From Colias croceus (Eukaryota > Arthropoda > Insecta > Lepidoptera > Pieridae): a stretch of 64,000 bases of DNA. A model generated the notes under the pieces. It saw nothing but the letters and a program-made list of their open reading frames with translations, did no database searches and was not told the DNA's origin. A program made the translations under genes and the position numbers. The DNA is taken from the NCBI RefSeq assembly GCF_905220415.1, contig NC_059550.1:3598501-3662500 (forward strand). The letters are read 5' to 3'. The first letter of the stretch is position 1. Each line of letters begins with the position of its first letter. Positions 24,001-36,000 of the stretch are shown piece after piece.

Positions 24001-27000
24001 GTCGAACCACTCATTGAATCATAGATTTTTGGGAAAAGGAAGAAATCGCAAGGTGCTAGGTTAGGACTGCGTGCGGCATGAGTCACGTGCTCTATGTTTT
24101 CAGTAGCCAAAAATGACTTTGTTTTGTTCGCGGTGTGCGCCGAAGCACTGTCATGGTGCAACAAGATGCGACTTCTAGGTCGCTTTTCTCTTATTTTTTC
24201 TAAGACATTGGGCAAAAAAATAGTGGTGTACCACTCGGCATTAACAGTCTTTTGTTACTCAAGTGGGATAGTGCAGACAGGATTCGTCTTAGAGAAAAAT
24301 AATGCAATCATTTGTTTGCCAACCCTTCTCGCCTGCCTCTATTTGGTTGGTTTGCTGTCACTTTCAAACACCCACAAAGAATATTGGTGTTTTCTTTCTG
24401 GAATATAACCATATATACATATTTCATATCCTGTCACGATATTATACACGGCATTAGAATGTCCGTAATTGTACTTTAATAGCATTTCTTAACACCAATC
24501 TACTCGATGTCGTTTTTGTTCTGGAGTGAGTTTGGGAGCAATTCACCGGCAACCAATCTTCCTAACTTTGAAATGTTCATGTAAAATTTTCTGAATTTGT
24601 CTCATACCAATCCCCAAATGTCCTCGAATATCCTAATAAGTGATATGGCAATTTTCTTAAATTAGTCGTCTGATGGTAGCCATATTTTCCTCCGTGATCG
24701 CAGTTGAGGGTCGACCTTCACGAATTTCATCATGAAGAGAAACACGGCCGCGATGAAATTCAGCATATCAATGCCTTACAGTGCTCAAATAAGGTGCTTC
24801 CCTCCCAAAAGTATTTTGAAGGCGAGCAGTGCAAGCTTTCGGAGAGAGCGAACTTTTAAAATCATCAAAAATCATCGCCCTAAAATTGTTTCGTGTTAGT
24901 TCCGTTTTTGCTACGGACAACGAACTTCAACTTGAGATAAAAAAAAATTGACACGAGCTTCCAGCCAAATTTTTTTTTCCTCAACTTATGAGACTTCATA
25001 GGTTAAAAAAATATAACATTCAAAATTCAAACATTTATGGGTGGCTAGAAACGCAAAACTTTTAGTGTGCACTAGGTACTGCGTGGTCGTCTACAAAAAA
25101 GGTAGACTCCAAAAACATCGAGAGAAACTTTTCTACTACTAATATGGAATTAGTGTCGACCATTTTCTTATTTGATGCAATGAGACTACCGTTAAGTAGT
25201 CTATTCACTAGCTCGTATATGCGACTTTGTCGATTTAAAAATGACAAACTATTAGTAGCATAGAAGAGAAATGTGGCTTCCGAATTACCAGAATCTTTTT
25301 AATCTGACAAATGTTAAATGACGGTGGGCGAACATTCGATTAATTATACGTTAATGCTGCAATACAAAATAAAATATTTATAAAGGAATAAAGTTCCAAA
25401 TAGCCGACGAACGAGAGATTTTTAAAAATACTTTGAATAAAAAACAATTGGTGGTTAATTCTTATATTTCCCGTCTTACAAATTAAGATTATGTACATAT
25501 AGAAGAGTATAGAAGCTACTATTAGGCTTGATTCTTTATAATCGCGTTAACAGGGAAGCATAGAGCATTGTTGTTATAAGTAGTTAGCTTATTTTGCGCA
25601 TGTACCTACTTACTGTCTACGTCCGCATTCTTCGAAATTAAATATTAGATCAGCAAAACATAATTTCTTTATCCGACAATGCAGGTATAGTATAATGAAT
25701 AAAATGAAACGTGATACAGTAAATTGATGCTACAATGAATGGAGTTTTACAATACACGCGTTTTTACTATATGTAATATACCTATTGTATGTTTTAAATA
25801 TTATGATTAATTGAAAATTTAATGCTGCCTATCTTGTTAGTAAAAATAGTATTCGTACCTATAATATTTATGTTTATCATAAATATTATAAGAAGATTTT
25901 TGATGGTGGTTTTAGACCGAAACAAATGCTCTTCTGATTTATTATACACAGCGGCAGCAGTAGCAACTCATAAACGTATTATAAATTTAAAATTGTGTTA
26001 AATTTTGTGGCACCGATTTTCATGAAACCTATCTTGATGATGCAGATGGAGAATTAGAGGTTGTCGTGTATGAAATGCTTAACTTGCATGAACAAACCGT
26101 GGGTGGAAAGCTAGTCACTTTAAAATGTACTTTAGCACATATATTATATCTATTACTTTAGTCTAATCGGTTTTATTAAATGAATTAGAAGAACGTAAAG
26201 GTCATCCTCATTCGTTTCAACATCCCACGCTCATGATGAATATTCAAGATGACTATAAAAGGTTCGTCATTACATACAAGTTGGCAAAAAAGATGATGTG
26301 AACAACATTTATTACATTTTTACTTTTTGGGTTAACGTTTTACTTGACATTATGTATTACTTTATTAAAATTATGTTTTGGGGAAAGGGGATATTATCAG
26401 ATTGTGGAAGATGACAGAGTTCATAAATCAACTAATATTATGCATATTGCTGAATCGTTTTCACGTGAAAAAGTCAAAACTTCTTACCATCTGTGTTGAA
26501 TTCTGTGAGACATTATTCTTTATGTGGTAATTGGTATACTGTATACATTATATTAAACTCTAAAGAAATATTGATGTTACATGTTTGTGATGATTATTAT
26601 ATCTATTATACAAGTAATATTAATTAATCTTAAAAAAAATTTTTTCAATGTATAATTTTTTTCCAAATTTAGGGGAAAGCTATGTGCCGTCAGCACATTA
26701 CAGCATTATATTATATATTATTAGGTCATGCATCATATAACATTAATATGTATTGTGTCACTAATTGTACTTCAGTCTTAAATTGGCTCCCCTTAATCGG
26801 GCACCGCGAATTGGCTTGAAAGAGGGGTTGGAACAGTGTTGTATACTGATTGTAATATGTTTTTAGAAATATATTAATATTTTTTTTGTATTTTTTTGTT
26901 TTATTTTTTATTAAAATTTATGTGGGAGCTATTCTACCATTGCCTGATTAGAACACTAATTCACATAAACCAAATTTCCAAAGTAGAAGAAATCTCTCTT

Positions 27001-30000
27001 ATTTTTATAAATAGTCTAGTATAATCCAGGTAATCTAAATAATAAAATACCTATTTACAAATTCTGCTCATTTATTTTCTACCAGCTCATCTGGAAATAA
27101 CTTATAAAAATAATTAATGGGTGTAGCTCGGCTAGTAACAATAAGAGATTTGAGATTCTTTTCAAATATTTGTTCTGTGAAAGTGGAAACATTTGTTGTC
27201 CATTGATGTTCTTTATTTTGTAATCTATTGTAAATATGTAATAACTGTCTGTAATATTCTTCATCATTCTCCACATTTTCCTGTGGTATAGAAGATGCCT
27301 CTGTTTGAGGCATTTCATCAAAATTAGGCACATCATCAGTTGGATGTGATTGAGGTGGTGGAAGAGCTGGCGAAACTTCTTCAAATTCTGGTTGTTCACC
27401 TTCAATAGAGGACTCCAAGGTCTCTAAAAGCTCTTCATATGTGATACCTTGAATTCTATCTAAGGCAGAATCAACATCCAAGTTCAGACTGTTGTTATTG
27501 AAAGTGAAATTTTCAATTTCATCTTCATCTTCTGAAGACTCCAACGCTTGCAGTGCCTTTGCGATTTGGTCATCTAACAAATTCCTAGACATATTACAGT
27601 CTGAAAAGGATAAACAATACAATAAGACAATTTTTTTATAGAGCTCGTAACAAAATATAGATACGTAATCGGACCGTGGGCGCATATCACCCACATAGTT
27701 TACGAGGGCCAATGTCACTTGAACTTACGATTCTAAATTGATTTTGATACGTAAATGTATAATTACACTCAAAACCTATAACATATATAAAAATTGTACG
27801 ACATACCTTTTGTTGACGACGCAGAATTAAATATTTTATTGCAACGTACGCCACACTCGCAAGAAAAACACCGTTGCCGAAAACAATCTTCAACTGTCAA
27901 CTTGACATTGACTGCTGTCACCGGTTTATTTTTTAAATTCGTTCGGAAACATTCCATAATTGATAATGTATGACATAATGTATACAAAGTACATATGCCT
28001 CATCCGATAAAAAACACCTCGTAAAAAACAATAAATAAAAGATTGTGGTGCCGTACTAGCATCATGAAACCGGTTTGTGTTACTAATGGTAGTGTTAAAT
28101 ATATTGGTTCAAGACAGGGTAAAAGTGGGATTGACCTCGGTCCCAGTTTTAGTTCGAGGAATCCTGACGAGACTGGATTTTGACCACAGAGATAACTTGA
28201 CGGCATTTAATTAGGGTTGTCGGGTTGTTGAAGAATAATAATTACTATTTTAACAGGATTATAGATAATTATAGTATAATACCTATACTGATGTGTGATA
28301 TTTGGTTTTGAGATTACATTATTTTAGACTGATGATAATGTATTTTTCTATGTTGATGGGTTGGCATGTTTATTGAATTAAAATTTGTTGTAAGAATGTG
28401 ATATTTCGTGCAGATAGTTAAAAAATTACATGTTTACTTTAATTACAATCAGAAATCTTAAGAATGTTGAAGTCCAATACCTACCTACGTGAGGAAATTT
28501 TCTATAGCAAAAATATTGAAGTGGTCTGGTACTAAAATAAGTCAGGCTTTTTGTTAGCAGCCCTACAACCTTCTTCACCATAAGAGGCATACCGCATGCG
28601 GCTAACACAAAGCAAAATTTCTCGTATAAAAATACCGCTAGCTATGTACTGTACTTTATAATGATGTGTTAGAGGTTTCTATACTAGTTCTATTTTATAT
28701 TTATGTGCACCTTTCGAGTATATAATTGCATGTAATCAGTACTTTTCTATAAAATGCTTTTATATAAAATGCTCAATACCGCAGTGTGTCAAAACTTTAT
28801 CTGTTGACTATCTATTGCACGCCTCATAAGCGAAGCGTTGAGGTGGGTACTACTGTCACTTCGCGCAAAACATCTGATTTTTCAAACTTAAAACACAGTA
28901 AAATGTCTTTATGTATCATACATTGCACTTGTAAGATAATACATACACACACATATTAAGAAAAAGCACTATTTTTAACATTCATGATATTTTTGATGTC
29001 ATTTTTGTTATTTAAACTAGTTAAAAAACAGTTTAAAAAAGTTCTGTCTTGGACGTCCGTGTGTCTGTATGTGCGGAGGATTTTCTTGTTAACACGATAG
29101 CGACCGAAATACTTTACTAATCGAGTCTTTTTTTTTCTCTTACGCTTGAGTATGCTCAGGAATAGAACCCTTTCATTTTTCAGGGTCTGATTCGATGTGG
29201 TTTAATTGTTATTAAATAAACAAAAAAAAAAATATCGACTGTTCTCCATAATTTTAGTATATCTATATATTATATTCTTTATTTTTTTTTTATATTTATA
29301 GTGTAGGTAGGGTCGACTCATCTAATTCTGTGACAAAACAGAATATGAAAAAAAAATCAGGTTTAACTTTATAAATTTTATTTTTATTTTTAATAGGAAC
29401 ATTAACCAGTCTTCTATTTAGCATATGAGCAAGTGTAATCTTAACACATATGAATTAACTCAGCGTAAAATGAGCTTAATCAAACCGCGATGACTTGTCT
29501 AATTCTGTGACAATCACTATAATTCGGTGATAGTACTTCTCTAATTCTGTTATAACCGAATTAAGCGAGTATTTATTATTTTTTAACACAAAAGTAACAA
29601 AAAAATAAAATTAATAAAAAATATAACATATTGAAACTAATAATTATGTATTTATTAATCAACGAGAAACTATCAAAAGAGGGGAACAATAAAAAACAAT
29701 ATTGGACTTCATAAATTGTTTGTGTGTAGTGTGTACGGACTCATTTTTGACTGCAGAATACTTTGAATTGCGGATGTCAGGGTTGTTTCATTATATTTTC
29801 TATCTTTATTTTTGTCTTCCTCCATGCTGTCTAAAATAAAAAAAAGTAACTCACTTAATTATGTGATAAAAAAATAACGGACTTTTTTAAAATGCTTGAA
29901 AGCGATCCTACTTTTTTACCTGAGTAAAAATAAATATTTTCTGACAACAACTAACGTATACGTACTGAAGACAATTATTAATACACGAATTGAAAATAAT

Positions 30001-33000
30001 AAAAGTTTGCTTGGTTAATTCGGTGACACTGTTTTGAGTTGCAATCTTGAGAATCGTTAACTTTTTGAACCCAGGAAATAAGGTATTATGCAAAAACAAA
30101 TGAGAAATTACTAAAGCCTTTGTCGGTATCATTAAATATATGTTTTTAACAATTAATTGTCAAAGTATCATGAACTTAAACTCATCTTTTCTATTTAAAA
30201 TTAATTAAATAATGACAGCATAGTCGCACGCTACCGGTGAAACGTCAAACATGGCGGGCGCAATGACAAATCCCGTGATTGTTACTATTTCACTCGCACG
30301 ATCTTAACAAAAATTTGCACACGAAAAGAAGCTTTATTATCCTACCATAGGGTTAATTTTAATGTATTGGATTTTACTCCTATAACGCTGTGTAAGAGTC
30401 CAAACGTTGTATCTCCGAATTAAGTGAGTCACACAATTAGGTGAGTTTACCCTACTCAAAATTCACCATTATAAACTCGATTCTTTATACTATACCTAAG
30501 CCAAGGTTTAAAAAAATAAGTTGGTAGTCAGTCCCTTAAACCTGCGCAGTTTCACATCTAGGTGGGGCCACAAGAAAAATAGCTCAATTATTACGGTACC
30601 GCTTTCTTTACTTTTCCAACTGTTTTATTTTATTTCTTTTTTATATTTATAGTGTACTCTTTATAAATAATCAATTTTATTGTAAAGGATGAGATTATGA
30701 GGCGTGCACTTTTGGATTTTCCAAACTATTTTACAATTGTATTGTATTTTTATTCGTAATAATGAGCTCGTTAGGACGCTGCTCTTTTAATTAATTAGGT
30801 ATCTATAAATTTTTAAATATAATTATGTTATTTTCGTCCTCAAAATCATATTCACTTATATATTCAGTTTATCCTTAGCAATTAATGTAAAATAGTTATT
30901 CTAAAAAGTAGTAAAATAAAATGGCGTTTTCCTGCACAGTTGTTAAATAGGAAAAGGCGAACAACAACTTTTAATACTAAAAATATGCCACTTTATCTGA
31001 CTGTACACCTATTCAGACCAATTTAATGTTTATAACTTTATAGTTTATAGTGATAAATTATTTATTAAAAATAAAAGTAAGCACTTTCTAAATTTAAAAA
31101 ATGTAGGTAAGTATGATTTTTACAAATGAATGACACATATAATTTAATAAAATTAATGTTTAAAAGAATTGCATATGTAAACGTGTCATTTAAAAGTTAA
31201 CTATCGCTGGATGATAACGATTGGGGTTAAGTTCAAATAAACTATGTTATCTGTATAACAACGAGACTTAATTCGGCAAGAATATTCATATAATTATAGT
31301 AACGTAAATGTATAGATAATAGTAGATAATTAGACTAACTAACCGTTGTGTATGATTATGCAGTTTTTGTAATGACGTGACGATTCTTGAAAAAATGTTG
31401 ACCTAAATAACCTTTGTGCGCAAAGAACTATGAAATTCTATGAAATGAAACATTAGTTTGATAATAACATAAGCATGTTTGGTGCAACTAATTTGTACAC
31501 GATATAAAATAAATGAGTTATGTAAGTACATATATTTTACCAGCAAAAATAATATCTATACGATATGTGCATTGTGCATACAACATTACTTGGTATGAAA
31601 ATTGTCTTGTTTGTCCTGTAATAGGTACTATTCGAAGTTCAAAGTTATATTTACTTACATCTCATTTAAATATTTAAGTACACAATTTTCATACAAAACA
31701 AGGTCGAACGGAATTGTATGTGATATCGATCAACGTTGCCGTAGTGATGTAACCACAGTAGTCTCGTCCTACTCGATTAAGCGAATAACTTCTAAATATT
31801 TCTTAAAAAATAAGCATTTTAAATTTTTAAACTTACCTACTGCAACGAGAATTAGCGGGCGTCATTTTTTCTAACAGCAACATCCTATTATTTTCTATGA
31901 TATAACAAATCCGCACAGATGAATCTTTTCATAATTAATATCATCAACACAATAATTATTTCATATTATACGTAATCCACTACTGTTTTATCACTTTTGT
32001 AAAAAATTATGTCATGTGATATAATGGCGGCCAATTCAGAATTCAGAACGGCGGGAGAGATTCAAATTTAGAATTTTATATCAGTCGCAGTTCGAACTTT
32101 TTTTTTTTTATTTGCTAATGTTGTCGCTGGCCAGTAGTGTGAATGGAGAAACCGTGAATAGACACAGATGTGTATCTATAATTTGCGGTGTATTCTGTTA
32201 TTTTCGTAGGAAAGAAATCGTTAATATCGAAATTCGGGAAAAGAAAAAATTTTTAAATTATACTTTGATTTGAATTAACGAAGAGCAGTTAGAGATAACT
32301 AACAGAGTCGATTGGTTAATCATGAAAGTTAACACATGAAAATTTCAAAAATTTCTCCAACTCTCTCGTCATTTCACTGTCTGCGTCGCGAATATGATAA
32401 ATTGTGAATAAATCACGTAGGTTCTGTAGGCTCGGGTCTCAGGTTATATAACATACAATTCAGTTTGACACAATATGGGTCCGTTCTATTCAAACATACA
32501 TTTTTTGTAGAAAACAGGTGCATTCCGTGCATCAGGTAGGTAAGGTAACCGACTTCCTATATAAAAAGTTTTAATACATTTTAACCTGTGATTTTAACGT
32601 TACCTTAATGTGTAAGTGTTAAAGTCAGGGACGGGAAGCGTACAGGTTATTTTCGTTTAGAAACTAAAACGTGTTTTTTGTTTATTAATATTTCTTGCTA
32701 CACCATATCTTTCTCACTTTATAGTTTATGTTATAATTTATGGTTAGGAAGTGCGTTCGAATGGATGCCACTCGACGACAATAATTGGTCCAGTTTTAAG
32801 GATGTTTTTTTTTTCTTGTTTTTGTATTTTTAACCTGTTTCAATTCAGTTATAATATAATGAAGGGATATTAGCTGGCGTTTAAATCAGTTCAAAAAAAT
32901 TGTTAAACGGTTTGCGTGACATTAATTTAGTTGACTTGGTTAGAATAATTTGAAAGTTTAATTTAATTTTTATCGTAATGATTATGATCTTAGTGATCTT

Positions 33001-36000
33001 AAACTATTATGAGGTAAATGATTTGCTTTTACATATTTTGCTTTTGATTGTTTTATACTTTTTTATAGTAGATTATTTATTTATATTTGGTAGATATTGT
33101 AAGTAAGTTTAGTATTGAATTGAAGCCTGAATATTCTGCAACCATGCACTCTTTCGTAACCGTGAAATAATAAACGAACATATTTTGTGATTACAAATTG
33201 AAAGTAAAAGTCAATAATGTCATCAAGTTGAGCCATATTTCAACGCGAGTCAAGTATACCTAACATTAGCATACGTCCTCACTTGGTCCTCACATTGTAT
33301 CTTCGAATCTATCGCTACAGATAATACCTAACTTGTCATGTTGACTTGTTAGTTGTTGACCAAACGTTAAGATGCACTAAACTATGGGTTACCTACTTTC
33401 TGTTACTACGTGATGTTAGGGTTGCCAACATTCGGTTGTTATTACTGTTGAAATATATGACATAATATAGAGACTTCATGTATTATTAAATGGACGGGCG
33501 ATATTTTTTTTAAGTTCAAAATGAGCTCGTTGTATACCAATAATAAAATCCAAAGTTCACGTCTAATGAGAGAACTATGAAATATTCACTTCTATCATTA
33601 TTGGATGCTACTGAGAATGACAAATGTGGATAAGAAAAGCAAAAGTCATTATGTTATTGTATACCTACTTTTAAATTGGTACCTATGTCTTTAATTTCTA
33701 GTTTTGACCACTTACCTTAAGTGTATATTTTTAATACTTATAATGCATTTTGACAACCCTAATATCGGTTATGATTATAACAATGCAGTTTGTTTAAACT
33801 ATATAGAAATTTGCATTTCATATTGTTTATCATCGTTAACATGATATAAACACATCACTTGCACATTTGCAATTCGCGCGGCATTATTTATTTTTATTTC
33901 TTCATTAATATGTTTTTATTTTTATTAATTCATTTGTTTAATGACTTGTTTATTTTCTATTTAACCACAGAATACATAATAGTAGCTAAACGCTACAGAA
34001 CGGACACTCTCCGCCTCCCGCCAAAATTAAACACTTACCTCACCCCGCACGATCAGACATGTTATGGTACCCATTTCCCCGCAAGGACGATACCAACGAC
34101 GTCTTTAGACGAAACGCAACGAAGATTGACAACATTAATCAAATTGACTTAAAGCAATTTTATTATTTTGGATTTGTGATTATCGTTTTTCGTAGAAAAT
34201 GGTTAGATATTGTGCTGTTTACGGATGTATTTCATCAGAAAAACGCGAATTTTTTTTTTACGCTAGTCACAAATGTGCCAACCATAAAGAGTTTACACAC
34301 ACATTTGCAGTCTCTACAGTGTGACTGTCAAAACTATAATTTTGTATGGAGTGTCCGGGGTGTGATTTAACATTAGATTCGTATACAAATAATAACTTCA
34401 GATATGTAGCTTTGACGTCTATAGTTTGCCCATTACGAATCTTGACGTGGTTTTTGATTGCCTGTTATACTTTGTTTGTTTAATTTATTAATTTGTATGT
34501 GCGTGACTGAAATAATTTATTGTAATGTGCATGATGTCGCCAGCTCCACCCACACAAGGTCAATACGCCTACAAACTAAATAAATACCTTTATAAGATAA
34601 ATGCCCCTTGGTGTGATCACGTAAGGTAGGTCAGCCTATTGGATTTGTGATTAGGCTTTATCGAGTTTTTATCAATAGAATTTATGCGACTATATTATGT
34701 ACGATGTATAATATGGTTTTGAAATCATTCATTATTTTTATCACTTATTAAATCCAGAATAATGATTTTAATTCAAAACTCCACTATCGCTTTTATAATA
34801 CATATTAATTAACTTATGTAACGATATACTCCATAAAATATATGTAAGTACATATTAAAATTTAAAATAAAAAACATATATCACATAATAATAGATCACT
34901 TTTACAGCCCTCTTAAATTATAACCCCTAAATATTTTCAGTGCCAAACTTACAGACAAAAGAGTAACAGCTGCATTACCATGCAGGAGAGCTGTCCCCGT
35001 TCTGCCGATGACCTGATTTAGGTAATATCTAGGTCGCCTGTATGACGCCGCAAGCTATAATACGCTGTTGACACTCATTGATGATCCGTTTTTAATAGCT
35101 TGTAAAGAATGCGATAAAAGTGTATTGATTTGCAATCAAATATTGTTCTAGCTGGTAGGTACTTAACTAATCATCTTGTTTTGTCGATCAAAACATTTTT
35201 CAGTGATTAATTAGCAAAACAACTTCAAAGGGATTATTCGAAGCATTGGCTTCAAAGTGAATCTTAATTACTAACTTAAATTTATATTTCAATGTTCTTA
35301 CAACTGAAATTTAATAAAGATACAACTGATAATAATAAAGTACTTAAAGTTAAGTTTACAATCTATAAAAAAAATACATTATGAAAAGAATTATCTACGT
35401 TTATCATTGCAGTCTGTATTTGTTTATTCTATCTAGTCTGTGGTTAAAAAAACAATAGTCTGCAACGTATTTACTCTTGCTCCGTCCCTTTTTCGGCTAT
35501 GCATATAGATTTAAGAAAGGCATGCTTGTACAAATAATATTATACTTAAGTATACTTTTTTTATGAATTGATAACAGGCAGTTGTCGTCTTATTCAATAC
35601 ATTATTTTCATATGGTTATTTACGACGCATACTTTGTAAATCGCAATGTTCATTGCAACAAAATAAACAAACATAAGTAAACATTAACAATTGGTATTCA
35701 AAGCTCATGTTACGAAATTTTCTCTTTATTATGTGTAACATAAGTCTTTACGAGAAAGGGTGAAACGGTCGATAAATCTGCTAACAATAAATAAGTATCC
35801 ATTCTTTAAACACTGTATATAAATTAAATAAAACTTGGGAGAGATTTAATGAAATTTATGTTTCATAGATTTGAAATATTTATAATTTTTCAGAATTGTC
35901 AATTAGAAGACAATTTTATCAAAGGATCCTATTTATACCTAACAAGACTCATTATCTCAAGTATAAAAGGTACGACAATTTGCAGAAACGCTTGGTTATG

